This document shows, one piece after another, positions 17,820 through 25,713 of a stretch of 64,000 bases of DNA; positions within the stretch are counted from its first letter, which is position 1; every line of letters starts with the position of its first letter. The translations under genes were made by a program, and so were the position numbers. The notes under the pieces were generated by a model, which worked only from the letters and a program-made list of their open reading frames with translations, was not told the DNA's origin and searched no databases. This DNA comes from Solibacillus sp. FSL R5-0449 (lineage in GTDB: Bacteria; Bacillota; Bacilli; Bacillales_A; Planococcaceae), in NCBI RefSeq assembly GCF_037975215.1, contig NZ_CP150239.1, positions 1,526,001 to 1,590,000 on the forward strand, read 5' to 3'.

Positions 17820-17895
17820 ATGCAAGCTGCGTTAAAGTGGGAACTTCAACACAGCTTGCAATGTTTAACTTCTCCGAAACTTGTATATAGTATTA

Positions 17896-17910
17896 TGAGA
17901 ATAATTTTCA
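17896..17910. promoter_or_regulatory. Fur-box-like inverted repeat
   Basis: TGAGAAT-A-ATTTTCA fits the Bacillus Fur 7-1-7 site (TGATAAT-n-ATTATCA) at 12 of 14 positions. It lies about 65 bases upstream of the next gene's start codon, where a promoter is expected. Confidence 0.6.
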
Positions 17911-17976
17911 TTTAGTTAGGTAACTACGAAAGACCCATGCTATAATAGGGTTGATATTATGCATCAGGAGGACAAT

Positions 17977-19461
17977 ATGAGTTTACATCCGATCCGGTTT
18001 TTACGAATAATGGGCTTACTCGATGGGATTTCGCTCATTACGTTATTACTTATTTCGATGCCGCTTAAGTATTTCGCAGATTTACCGCAATTTGTGACGG
18101 TAAACGGCAGCGTACACGGCGGTATTTTTATGGTTTATTTTCTCGCAATCGTTATTGTACAATTGCGTATCCAATGGCATATCGGCTGGTCATTGTTAAG
18201 CGTGCTGGTCGCATTTATTCCATTTGGCAATTTTCTGCTCGACTATCGACTGAAAAAAATGCAACCAACCTTACATACAAAGCCATTTCCGAAACAATGG
18301 CTCGTTTATGCCATCATTTTCTTTTCATTTTTTGATTTGTTCGTCCAGCTGCCGATTATGAGTACATATGCCTTGTCGGTCGGCGCGACAACATTTATCG
18401 CGGGGATAGTCGTAGGACTTTATTCATTTATGAATACATTCGGCAATATCTTTTCCGGTATTTTTACCGATAGAATCGGCGCCTTTCGCATTTTGCTATT
18501 CGGCTTGTTAACGTCTGCGATTTCGCTATTATGCTACCAGCTTGTCGATAATGCGACGGCTCTTTTAATCGTCCGCTGTATTCACGGGTTTAGTAGCGGG
18601 TTTATTACTCCAGCGGCCTTTACATTGCTTGCGAATATGCGAGCAGCAAACGAACAGGGGAGCGGCAGCGCGGTGACAGGTTCATTTGTCGGCATTGCAG
18701 CGATTGTTGGTCCGGCTTCAAGCGGTATTCTAGCAAGTAAAATTTCAGTCCCAAATGTGCTTTCAATTGTTGCACTTTATGGAATTGTCCTATTGGTCGG
18801 CCTAGTGCTGTTTTTACGTAAATCACCGTTACCAAAACGGGAAAAGCAGCAGGCAAAAGAAAAGTTGAACTGGAACAGCGGTATTTTAAAAGCATTTGGC
18901 GGCGCATTTTTCCTCATGTTTTCACAAGGTGTTCTCGCCTATTTATTGCCGATTTATGTACAGGATCTAGGGTATGACTCCAGAGTATCTGGTACATTAC
19001 TAAGTGTATTCGGAATTGTTGCTGTTCTGATATTTATCTTACCGACGAACAAAATTTTCGATTATTTGAATCCGCAAGTGACATTGTTTGCGGGAGTGCT
19101 ATTACTTGGACTTGCTCAAATCGGAATCGGTCTGACATCTGAAATGACTTTGCTTTATGCAATACTGGCACTTTACGGAATCGGGTTTGCATTTTTATTC
19201 CCTTCTATTAATGCGATATTAATTGAAGCAACGACTGAACAGACGCGCGGCAAAGCGTACGGCTATTTTTATGCGTTTTTCTCGATTGGCGTAGTCGCAG
19301 GGTCTTCACTTTTAGGTGCACTAGATTTAGTAGGAACATCCGGCTTTGTATTTACAGGAACATTATTATTTAGTTTCTGTATGGTGGTGCTCTATTCATT
19401 TATGAAATCAGGCGCGGCATTTGTAAAGGTTCAGCATAAGGAAAAAATGCATCATTCATAA
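17977..19461 (+). CDS. DUF3817-MFS fusion transporter
   Basis: 494 aa from ATG 17977 (AGGAGG five bases upstream). Residues 1-95 are a DUF3817-like membrane module (FLRIMGLLDGISLITLLL, MPLKYFADLP, VHGGIFMVYF, IPFGNFLLDYRL). From about residue 105 an MFS exporter of 12 segments follows, with GIFTDRIGAFR as the TM2-3 loop motif. DUF3817 usually occurs as a separate small protein. The Fur-like box upstream suggests iron control and so a siderophore or metal-linked exporter; this is inference. No siderophore genes are nearby. Confidence 0.82.
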   Translation: MSLHPIRFLRIMGLLDGISLITLLLISMPLKYFADLPQFVTVNGSVHGGIFMVYFLAIVIVQLRIQWHIGWSLLSVLVAFIPFGNFLLDYRLKKMQPTLHTKPFPKQWLVYAIIFFSFFDLFVQLPIMSTYALSVGATTFIAGIVVGLYSFMNTFGNIFSGIFTDRIGAFRILLFGLLTSAISLLCYQLVDNATALLIVRCIHGFSSGFITPAAFTLLANMRAANEQGSGSAVTGSFVGIAAIVGPASSGILASKISVPNVLSIVALYGIVLLVGLVLFLRKSPLPKREKQQAKEKLNWNSGILKAFGGAFFLMFSQGVLAYLLPIYVQDLGYDSRVSGTLLSVFGIVAVLIFILPTNKIFDYLNPQVTLFAGVLLLGLAQIGIGLTSEMTLLYAILALYGIGFAFLFPSINAILIEATTEQTRGKAYGYFYAFFSIGVVAGSSLLGALDLVGTSGFVFTGTLLFSFCMVVLYSFMKSGAAFVKVQHKEKMHHS

Positions 19462-19579
19462 ATAGAAGGTTTTCCGTTTTGAAAGAAATTTCTTTCTAAT
19501 GCGCTTTAAACAATAGTCATGTATACTGGACTAGGTGATTTTTTAATGGGCGAATATGGAATCGAAAGGAATTATAAAC

Positions 19580-20029
19580 ATGGTACAATTACATTTAGAA
19601 GTATTAGAACGATGCAGTAAAGAAACAGAAGATACAATTACAGCGGAAAGTAATGCATTTGCATCAACACCGATCCACTATTTAAAGGACAATCAAGGGG
19701 AATTTATTTATGTGGAATGTGCACAATTCAACGATATTCGCATCGATGCGGTAGCACTTGAATTTGATGATGCATTTAATCTGTATACGGCATTATTCGG
19801 CTTGAAACTGCAAAAGAAACATGGTGAAGTCATCCGTCAATATTTAAAAGACAATGTCAAATCTGCATTAGGAAGCAGCAGTGCAGCGTTCTCCGGTCAA
19901 GAAGGTCTTTGGGAACTGAACATTGCGGTTGACTGCATAGAAGGCTTCCATGAGAAGATGACGATTACAGAAGTATGTGAAATGCTTTACCAATTTGTTG
20001 CGCAATTAATATCGATTGTCGAGAAATAA
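19580..20029 (+). CDS. Conserved protein of unknown function, paired with an RNA methylase
   Basis: 149 aa from ATG 19580; AAAGGA lies about nine bases upstream. An in-frame ATG at 19556 would add eight residues and lacks a ribosome binding site. The protein is soluble, acidic and mixed alpha/beta, with no motif that I recognise. Its stop codon is immediately followed by the ATG of the methylase gene, so the two are translationally coupled and probably work together. I do not assign a function. Confidence 0.7.
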   Translation: MVQLHLEVLERCSKETEDTITAESNAFASTPIHYLKDNQGEFIYVECAQFNDIRIDAVALEFDDAFNLYTALFGLKLQKKHGEVIRQYLKDNVKSALGSSSAAFSGQEGLWELNIAVDCIEGFHEKMTITEVCEMLYQFVAQLISIVEK

Positions 20030-20968
20030 ATGACGCAAAAATATTTATATAGTTTTACATGGCAAAGAGATGAATATGAACTTTCACGTTTGGAAATGCG
20101 CACATTTTTTAACTTTCAAGTTGAAGAAAATGTTCTGATCAGCCAAGAAAAAATAGAGCCGAGCCGTAGTCCGTATATGCGTTCAAGGTTAGCTGTATTC
20201 CTGGAAGCGAGTTCAATAGAGCAGCTGATAGAAATGGCGGCTAAGCTGGAGCTGGGACAAAATACGTTCAAAATTCACTGTTTAAATAATAGTGATGATG
20301 CGATTAAACCGAAACTTAACCGTGCGATTCGAAACGATTATATGATTCGCCTCAGCTCGGTCATCAATGCTGAACCGGAACTCGTAAAACCGGATGTAGT
20401 ATTGGGTCTTGTTCTTCACGAGGAGCGCTATTATTTAGGTGAACTTACATATGGGGAAGCAATTTGGCTGAAGCATATGCAAAAACCTGAAATGTATTCT
20501 ACGGCATTGAGTACACGGGATGCCCGTGCGATTGTCAATATTGCGGTACCGTTTCCGGACGGATTAAAGGTGATCGATCCTTGCTGTGGTATCGGTACAG
20601 TGCTTGTGGAAGCGATGAGTATGGGGATTGAAATTGAAGGTCGTGACATCAACAAACGGGTTGTATGGGGTTCCCGAATCAATCTTCGCCACTTCGGCTA
20701 CGAACCGAATGTAGAGATCGGTCCAATTGAAGAGGCAAGTGAAGGCTATGATGTGGCGATCATTGATATGCCGTACAATTTATTTACGCATATTACGGGT
20801 GAACTGCAGCAAAGCATCATTACAAATGCCCGTCGGATTGCAAAACGGGTCATCATTGTAACAATCGAATCGATGGATGATAAAATCGACGAAGCCGGTT
20901 TAACGATTATCGATCGAGCCGTTTTGAAAAAGGGTAAATTTGAACGCCAAGTTTTAATATGTGAATAG
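20030..20968 (+). CDS. RNA methylase, Trm11/UPF0020 family
   Basis: 312 aa. The SAM-binding motif I is VIDPCCGIGTVLVEA (about residues 181-195), followed by GIEIEGRDIN (acidic loop) and IIDMPYNLF, a variant of the DPPY/NPPY catalytic motif with Met in place of the first Pro. The N-terminal 150 residues are divergent and probably bind RNA. Relatives methylate guanosine N2 of tRNA or rRNA. The start is ATG 20030, directly abutting the preceding stop codon. A terminator follows. Confidence 0.78.
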   Translation: MTQKYLYSFTWQRDEYELSRLEMRTFFNFQVEENVLISQEKIEPSRSPYMRSRLAVFLEASSIEQLIEMAAKLELGQNTFKIHCLNNSDDAIKPKLNRAIRNDYMIRLSSVINAEPELVKPDVVLGLVLHEERYYLGELTYGEAIWLKHMQKPEMYSTALSTRDARAIVNIAVPFPDGLKVIDPCCGIGTVLVEAMSMGIEIEGRDINKRVVWGSRINLRHFGYEPNVEIGPIEEASEGYDVAIIDMPYNLFTHITGELQQSIITNARRIAKRVIIVTIESMDDKIDEAGLTIIDRAVLKKGKFERQVLICE

Positions 20969-20972
20969 AAGA

Positions 20973-21014
20973 GACGTTCCAACTCAGTGTAGTACTGATT
21001 TGGAACGTTTTTTA
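20973..21014 (+). terminator. Terminator after the RNA methylase gene
   Basis: ACGTTCCAA and TTGGAACGT pair around an inner CAGT/ACTG stem; six T follow. Confidence 0.85.
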
Positions 21015-21015
21015 A

Positions 21016-21064
21016 TTGACACTGTATTTTATACATGGTATATTTATCTCGAATTAAAGATAAA
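21016..21064 (+). promoter_or_regulatory. SigA promoter and MhqR-type operator of mhqR
   Basis: TTGACA (21016-21021), 17-bp spacer, TATATT (21039-21044). A perfect 7-bp inverted repeat TTTATCT (21043-21049) with AGATAAA (21058-21064) overlaps the -10 box and start region. Its ATCTCGAATT core matches the second operator at 21577, so autorepression is likely. Confidence 0.75.
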
Positions 21065-21096
21065 TGAATTCGTGATAACAGGAAGGAGGCAACTTT

Positions 21097-21531
21097 ATGA
21101 GTAAATATGACAAACATTTAAAAGCATTTACTGTTTTACATCGGGCTCAGACTTCCGTTCAAGAAGCAACGAAAAAAGATATCCAGCAGCATGATCTGAA
21201 TTTAACGGAATTTGCCGTGATGGAATTGCTTTATCATAAAGGAGATCAGCCTATCCAAATCATCGGTAAAAAAGTATTGATCGCTAGCAGCAGTATCACG
21301 TATGTCGTTGATAAACTGGAGAAGAAAAATCTCGTGGCACGTGTTGCCTGTCCGACAGATCGCCGGGTTACTTTTGTTTCGTTAACGGATGAAGGAAGAC
21401 AGATGATTGAATCGATTTTCCCGTCACATGAAAAGAAGATTGCATCGATTTTTGATGTGCTGTCGGATGAAGAACTGCAAAATTTAACAGACTATTTAAA
21501 GCGTGTGGGACACCATGCGAACAAATTTTAA
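21097..21531 (+). CDS. mhqR: MarR-family repressor, MhqR type
   Basis: 144 aa winged-helix protein of MarR type: LNLTEFAVMELLYHKGDQP, then ASSSITYVVDKLEKKNLVAR and the wing PTDRRVTFVSLTDEG. In Bacillus subtilis MhqR represses ring-cleaving dioxygenase and esterase genes and is released by quinones. Here it is followed directly by a dioxygenase and an MhqD-like esterase, and ATCTCGA-type operators lie upstream of both transcription units. ATG start with GGAAGGAGG upstream. The family is certain; the name rests on context. Confidence 0.85.
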   Translation: MSKYDKHLKAFTVLHRAQTSVQEATKKDIQQHDLNLTEFAVMELLYHKGDQPIQIIGKKVLIASSSITYVVDKLEKKNLVARVACPTDRRVTFVSLTDEGRQMIESIFPSHEKKIASIFDVLSDEELQNLTDYLKRVGHHANKF

Positions 21532-21576
21532 ATTGATTAAAAGCATCGGAATCGGTGCATTTTTCTTAAACTAATA

Positions 21577-21590
21577 TCTCGATATCGAGA
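21577..21590. promoter_or_regulatory. MhqR-type operator before the dioxygenase gene
   Basis: Perfect 14-bp palindrome TCTCGATATCGAGA, within ATATCTCGATATCGAGAAAA. This agrees with the ATCTCGAnnTCGAGAT type of site described for MhqR of B. subtilis. A short hairpin with a T-run just upstream (21543-21566) ends the mhqR transcript. Confidence 0.75.
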
Positions 21591-21608
21591 AAAATGGAGG
21601 CAATACAA

Positions 21609-22592
21609 ATGAATCACATTAAAGGAATCCACCACGTAACAGCCATTACAAGCAGTGCAGAAAAGAATTACGAATTTTTCACATATGTATTAGGAATGCG
21701 ACTAGTGAAAAAAACGGTTAACCAGGATGATATTCAAACATACCACCTGTTTTTCGCGGATGATAAAGGTTCTGCAGGAACAGATATGACTTTCTTTGAT
21801 TTCCCTGGAATCCCGAAAGGCCGTCACGGTACGGACGAAATTTACAAAACAGCTTTCCGTGTTCCAAACGATGCGGCACTGGACTATTGGGTAAAACGAT
21901 TCGATCGTCTGAAAGTACAACATGAAGGAATCAAACCATTGTTCGGTAAGCAAACATTATCATTCGTCGATTTCGATGACCAGCAATACATGCTTATTTC
22001 AGATGAAAACAATGAAGGAATCGCTTCAGGTACACCTTGGCAAAAAGGTCCGATTCCATTAGAGTTTGCGATTACAGGATTAGGTCCAATTCATGTACGT
22101 GTTTCAAATTTTGATTATTTCAAGGAAGTTCTTGAGAAAGTATTAGTGATGCGTCAAACAGGAAAAGAAGATTCATTGCACTTATTTGAAGTAGGGGAAG
22201 GCGGTAACGGAGCATCTGTAATTGTCGAGCATAATACAGTGCTGCAGCCAGGTCGTCAAGGTTTCGGTACAGTTCACCATGCAGCATTCCGTGTTGAAGA
22301 TACAGCCGTGTTGCGTGAATGGATCGGCCGTCTTGAAAGCTTCGGATTCGGTACGTCGGGCTATGTGGACCGCTTCTTCTTTGAATCACTTTATGCACGT
22401 GTCGCACCGGGGATTTTATTTGAATGGGCTACAGACGGACCAGGTTTCATGGGCGATGAGCCATATGAAACAGTAGGGGAAATCCTGTCATTACCACCGT
22501 TCCTGGAGAGTAAACGCGATTATATTGAAAGTGTTGTCCGACCGATTGATACGGTGCGTTCAACAAAAACAATCGAAAAAGAATACGAATAA
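21609..22592 (+). CDS. Ring-cleaving dioxygenase of the MhqA/MhqE/MhqO family (VOC fold)
   Basis: 327 aa from ATG 21609 (GGAGG eight bases upstream). Two vicinal-oxygen-chelate halves are visible. Candidate Fe(II) ligands are His in GIHHVTAITS (first half), His in TVHHAAFRV (second half) and Glu in PGILFEWATDGPGF, the triad used by glyoxalase-type extradiol dioxygenases. Relatives open hydroquinone or catechol rings and protect against quinones. It shares an operator with mhqR and forms an operon with the esterase gene downstream (33-base gap). Confidence 0.87.
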   Translation: MNHIKGIHHVTAITSSAEKNYEFFTYVLGMRLVKKTVNQDDIQTYHLFFADDKGSAGTDMTFFDFPGIPKGRHGTDEIYKTAFRVPNDAALDYWVKRFDRLKVQHEGIKPLFGKQTLSFVDFDDQQYMLISDENNEGIASGTPWQKGPIPLEFAITGLGPIHVRVSNFDYFKEVLEKVLVMRQTGKEDSLHLFEVGEGGNGASVIVEHNTVLQPGRQGFGTVHHAAFRVEDTAVLREWIGRLESFGFGTSGYVDRFFFESLYARVAPGILFEWATDGPGFMGDEPYETVGEILSLPPFLESKRDYIESVVRPIDTVRSTKTIEKEYE

Positions 22593-22625
22593 TTTGACTA
22601 ACAAACTGAGAATGGAGAATGTCCG

Positions 22626-23228
22626 ATGAACTATATTTTTAATCAAGGTAAAGAAGATAAGCCGGTATTTTTATTGTTACATGGTACTGGCGGGGATGAA
22701 AACAGTCTGCTTGCACTGGCAGAAATCATTGATCCGGAAGCTTCGGTTTTAAGTGTGCGCGGCAATATTTTAGAACATGGTATGCCACGATTTTTCCGCC
22801 GTTTAGCTGAAGGCGTGTTTGATATGGAAGATTTGGCTTTCCGTACGAAGGAACTGTATGAATTTATCGGCGAGAAAGCAAGTGAATACGGCTTTGACCG
22901 TCAAAACATTATTGCGATCGGTTATTCAAATGGTGCAAATATCGCAGCGAACCTGTTATTTGAATATGAAAATGCATTAAAAGGGGCGGTTTTGCATCAT
23001 CCAATGGTTCCGAATCATGATACAACTGTGGCGAAACAGAACGGCACACAAGTATTTATCGCAGCAGGAGTGAATGACCCGATTTGCCCGCAGCAAGAAG
23101 CAATCGATCTGGAGCGCTATTTAACAGACGCAGGAGCAAGCGTGACATTGGAATGGGAATCCAACGGTCACCAGCTGACAATGAATGAAGTACAAAAAGC
23201 GAAGGCATGGTATGAACGCACGTTTTAA
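22626..23228 (+). CDS. mhqD: Carboxylesterase/phospholipase, MhqD-like
   Basis: 200 aa alpha/beta hydrolase. The oxyanion loop is LLHGTGGDENSLL, the nucleophile Ser is in IAIGYSNGANIAANLL (GYSNG), Asp in GVNDPICP and His in ESNGHQLT. VLSVRGNILEHGMPRFFRR is highly characteristic of MhqD proteins. It is the second gene after the dioxygenase and should be induced by quinone-like electrophiles. ATG start at 22626; the gap to the dioxygenase gene is 33 bases. A terminator follows. Confidence 0.87.
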   Translation: MNYIFNQGKEDKPVFLLLHGTGGDENSLLALAEIIDPEASVLSVRGNILEHGMPRFFRRLAEGVFDMEDLAFRTKELYEFIGEKASEYGFDRQNIIAIGYSNGANIAANLLFEYENALKGAVLHHPMVPNHDTTVAKQNGTQVFIAAGVNDPICPQQEAIDLERYLTDAGASVTLEWESNGHQLTMNEVQKAKAWYERTF

Positions 23229-23273
23229 TTAAAGGTTGTTACAACAAAATATACTGTCATATTATGACTGTTC

Positions 23274-23306
23274 AAGACGGAATCCAACAGGGTTTCGTCT
23301 TTTGTT
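23274..23306 (+). terminator. Terminator after mhqD
   Basis: AAGACGGAATCC pairs with GGGTTTCGTCTT around AACA; T-rich tail. The small ORF 23236-23463 runs through it and is not accepted as a gene. Confidence 0.8.
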
Positions 23307-23489
23307 ATTCAATAATCGAGCCAAGATTGTGGAGGAGCATTTTTTCTTTGGGGGAGTGTTAAAAAGATGTAGATTTATAACGACAAAAGAATGGCTATAT
23401 AAGTTTTTATGCAAATTAAAGATAATACCCAGTAATCAAAAAGCCCTTATATCAAGGGTTTAGGAGACTTGCATAAAATAGTGTATAAA

Positions 23490-23582
23490 CAATGTTCAAT
23501 AAGAAAAGCGAGAAACGTTATTAAATCCTCGTTTCCCGCATTTTGGTGTATTCCCAAACTTTAATTTAGGAACGTTATTTAG
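23490..23582. repeat. Cassette-boundary module, copy 1 (minus-strand terminator plus palindrome)
   Basis: AACAATGTTC at 23490, a hairpin GCGAGAAACG (23508-23517) with CGTTTCCCGC (23530-23539), then TTCCCAAACTTTAATTTAGG and AACGTTATTTAG (23551-23582). Read on the minus strand the hairpin is followed by T-rich sequence and should terminate the gene at 23638. Nearly the same module recurs at 28528-28620 behind another minus-strand gene. Confidence 0.75.
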
Positions 23583-23637
23583 ATTTATTTTGCATATTTT
23601 ATAAAACCTTGTTGCGTTTAGTTAAAGGTAATATTTC

Positions 23638-24060
23638 TTATTGAGATAAATGTTTGTAGTCTATTATCTCAATTTCGAAACCGTGATTACATTTCTTCCT
23701 ATTAATCTTCTCACTATCACAGGACGGGGATATTCTTACCTTAACCAAATCTTCTTTAACATTTTCAACATTTTCATTAATGTCTTTTGAAGGAATCTCA
23801 ATTTTTACAGTAACATCATAGGAATGATTCTCGTTGTAAGTAATACCAACAATCCTTTTCCAGTGCCAAATAAGGCGATTATCTCCTCCATACTCTTTGA
23901 TAACTCTTTTATCAATAGTTGGGAAGATAATGTCTGAAATAATGTCCTCTGTTGTGACATACATTTCTTCTGCTTTTGGTATTGTTTCTGATTTTGCTAC
24001 TTGCATAGAAGTAAGAATAATCAATATAAATCCTAATAAGACTAAGTAATGCTTAACCAT
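23638..24060 (-). CDS. Secreted protein, DUF3888-like
   Basis: 140 aa from ATG 24060, which has GAGGTGA seven bases upstream; in-frame TTG and GTG codons just before it are less well spaced. An N-terminal hydrophobic stretch (HYLVLLGFILIILTSMQVA, then KSET) is a signal peptide or anchor. The remainder contains TTEDIISDIIFPTIDKRV and NENHSYDVTVKIEIPS, which resemble DUF3888 proteins of Bacillus; their function is unknown. Flanked by two copies of the CCAAA/TTTGG palindrome (23551 and 24159). Confidence 0.65.
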   Translation of the reverse strand: MVKHYLVLLGFILIILTSMQVAKSETIPKAEEMYVTTEDIISDIIFPTIDKRVIKEYGGDNRLIWHWKRIVGITYNENHSYDVTVKIEIPSKDINENVENVKEDLVKVRISPSCDSEKINRKKCNHGFEIEIIDYKHLSQ

Positions 24061-24158
24061 CAACACTCACCTCTGGTTTACGTTTACTCCTTATTCTTCG
24101 TATCTCTTGTTACTTTTTATTCAATAAACCTATCTCGTTAGTTGAATAAAATAAAGCA

Positions 24159-24182
24159 CTCAAAGCGTCCTTTGGGAACATT
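24159..24182. repeat. CCAAA/TTTGG palindrome, copy
   Basis: CTCAAAGCGTCCTTTGGGAA followed by CATT. It lies 99 bases 5' of the DUF3888-like gene. Member of the nine-copy family at 23.5-31.2 kb. Confidence 0.65.
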
Positions 24183-24287
24183 TCATTGAGATTCTATTTA
24201 TATGTTACCTCCATTCAGAACGAGTGAATTGAGCAGTCCTCTTTAAAATGATTTCTCGCAGTGTCTCAGAGCGTTATTTTCTAATAA

Positions 24288-24328
24288 AAACAGCGACAAA
24301 CACTGATTTACAGTGCTTGTCGCTGTTT
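24288..24328 (-). terminator. Strong terminator for the 24413 lipoprotein gene
   Basis: AAACAGCGACAAACACTG (24288-24305) pairs with CAGTGCTTGTCGCTGTTT (24311-24328), 18-bp stem with one mismatch and a 5-base loop. On the minus strand it is followed by TTTTTATT. Confidence 0.85.
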
Positions 24329-24335
24329 AAAATGT

Positions 24336-24365
24336 TACCAAGCTTTTATTTGGGAACGTTATTTT
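24336..24365. repeat. CCAAA/TTTGG palindrome, copy
   Basis: TACCAAGCTTTTATTTGGGA then ACGTTATTTT. It sits between the 3' end of the lipoprotein gene and its terminator, the same arrangement as at 23551 and 28595. Confidence 0.7.
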
Positions 24366-24412
24366 GAATGATACTGCATGTTATAACAATCTTAACTACG
24401 TAAAATCTAACT

Positions 24413-24928
24413 TTATAACGTTTCGATCATTTGAAAAATCTCTTTATAAAGACTATCTAACTCTTTTTCATTCTTTAAATAGAAATACCAAACATCTTCT
24501 CTATCGGCATCTATATCGGATAGATAAATTGTCGTATGAGAGCCATTATTTAAAGATTCCCAACGAGCCGTTTCATAGGTAGTTCCTTCGTTCGTAAACG
24601 GAAGATTCCTTTTTTCCGAATCAAAAAAGATAATAGGTATTTTAGAGTTATTATATACCTCAACAAATCTATCATTAGATGCTTCTTCAAACATCACAGG
24701 CGTTATCATCACAGCGTCAAAGTTTATTGAAATATGTACTGTATCTTCACCAAATTCATCTAAAGAAGTTGGTTCAAAATGAATTTTTTTGTTATTTAAT
24801 TCAGGAATATCACCAATTACAGCAATTTTTAAAGGTTCTCCCTCATATTTAACTTCATTATTTGAACACGCACTTAAAGTTAGTAAGAAAAAAATAGATA
24901 TAATACTTAAAATCATATTTAATCTCAT
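24413..24928 (-). CDS. Putative lipoprotein of unknown function
   Basis: 171 aa from ATG 24928 (AGGAGG seven bases upstream; the longer frame to 24952 is rejected). A short basic start, a hydrophobic core and a lipobox (LSAC) mark an extracellular lipoprotein. The body (PLKIAVIGDIPEL, FDAVMITPVMFEEAS, KIPIIFFDS) looks like a small alpha/beta domain; similar Bacillus lipoproteins are uncharacterised. Flanked by palindrome copies at 24336 and 25033, like a self-contained cassette. Confidence 0.72.
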   Translation of the reverse strand: MRLNMILSIISIFFLLTLSACSNNEVKYEGEPLKIAVIGDIPELNNKKIHFEPTSLDEFGEDTVHISINFDAVMITPVMFEEASNDRFVEVYNNSKIPIIFFDSEKRNLPFTNEGTTYETARWESLNNGSHTTIYLSDIDADREDVWYFYLKNEKELDSLYKEIFQMIETL

Positions 24929-25032
24929 CGTGATACCTCCTAAACAATACACACCCTCATATTACCATTTATGAGTTATTTTATATAGTTGCTGTTTGGG
25001 TGAATTACTATAATAATTGAAAATATAAACAT

Positions 25033-25063
25033 GCCCAAAGTATCATTTGGGAACGTTATTTAG
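25033..25063. repeat. CCCAAA/TTTGGG palindrome, best-formed copy
   Basis: GCCCAAAGTATCATTTGGGA followed by ACGTTATTTAG. The 20 bases after it (TTTAATTTGCATACTTTATA) match the flank of the copy at 23551 almost exactly, so the repeated unit extends beyond the palindrome. Confidence 0.8.
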
Positions 25064-25105
25064 GTTTAATTTGCATACTTTATAAATCATTGAGCTTCTT
25101 GTATT

Positions 25106-25441
25106 TTAATATCCATTTATTGTGAAATCGTATAAATTAAAGACAAACCACAAAAAGAGAAGAGAATTTGCTACGATGTTTAGTATGATTACAGATTTAT
25201 GAACGTGCTTTTTTTTCAAATATTTTAATATAAAATATATAAAAAGAACTTGTATCAAGAGCATAGGGATACTGAACATCAGAAAACTTACAATCTCCCC
25301 TTCATCCGTTAACATATATCCATTAAGTTCACTAAGTCTTTCTAGACTAACAAATAAATCAGAAATCATTAAAGATACCCATACAAAAATTATATTTATA
25401 ATGAAAAGTAAAAAAACAATTACTTTTGGGTGTTTATTCAA
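25106..25441 (-). CDS. Small membrane protein of unknown function
   Basis: 111 aa from TTG 25441 (LNKHPKVIVFLL), which has GGAGG eight bases upstream. The longer open frame to 25546 starts inside the palindrome region and has no ribosome binding site. Three to four hydrophobic segments: VIVFLLFIINIIFVWVSLM, SFLMFSIPMLLIQVLFIYF and SVIILNIVANSLLFLWFVF. No recognised family. Lies between palindrome copies at 25033 and 25493. Confidence 0.6.
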   Translation of the reverse strand: MNKHPKVIVFLLFIINIIFVWVSLMISDLFVSLERLSELNGYMLTDEGEIVSFLMFSIPMLLIQVLFIYFILKYLKKKHVHKSVIILNIVANSLLFLWFVFNLYDFTINGY

Positions 25442-25492
25442 AGTCTTTCCTCCTTCGAAACGCAAAACGCTCCCATTTATATCTGCATTATA

Positions 25493-25520
25493 CGTTCCCA
25501 AAGCGATGTTTGGGAATAAT
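25493..25520. repeat. CCCAAA/TTTGGG palindrome, copy
   Basis: CGTTCCCAAAGCGATGTTTG then GGAATAAT; a perfect TTCCCAAA/TTTGGGAA inverted repeat around GCGATG. Confidence 0.75.
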
Positions 25521-25551
25521 CTGCTCTTAACGTTGTAAATCCGCATTTTTC

Positions 25552-25640
25552 TGACGCTACCCCGATATGGTCCATAAATTTAGTAAATTCTAATGATACA
25601 TCGTACTTGTAATTCCGCATAAATCTGATGGGACCTCTTG
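25552..25640 (-). pseudogene. Degenerate fragment of the 30004-type gene
   Basis: On the minus strand this stretch encodes KYDVSLEFTKFMDHIGV, close to VSLEFTKFKEHIIV of the gene at 30004-30420. At DNA level AAATTTAGTAAATTCTAATG is shared exactly with 30066-30085. No start codon, signal sequence or complete C-terminus accompanies it, so it is a remnant. Confidence 0.55.
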
Positions 25641-25713
25641 ATGAATCTTTTTTGCTTTGGAATTCGTATAACAGATAAATGAAAATAATGCTAAAAAAGG
25701 AGGAAGATTGAAT

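Larger units (their letters stand above)
24061..24412. other. Intergenic stretch with two palindrome copies and a terminator
   Basis: No credible gene. It holds the palindrome copies at 24159-24182 and 24336-24365 and a minus-strand terminator (24288-24328) serving the lipoprotein gene that ends at 24413. Confidence 0.6.

Noticed and set aside
23236-23463. 75-codon ORF after mhqD
   Set aside because: It has no ribosome binding site and runs through the mhqD terminator hairpin.
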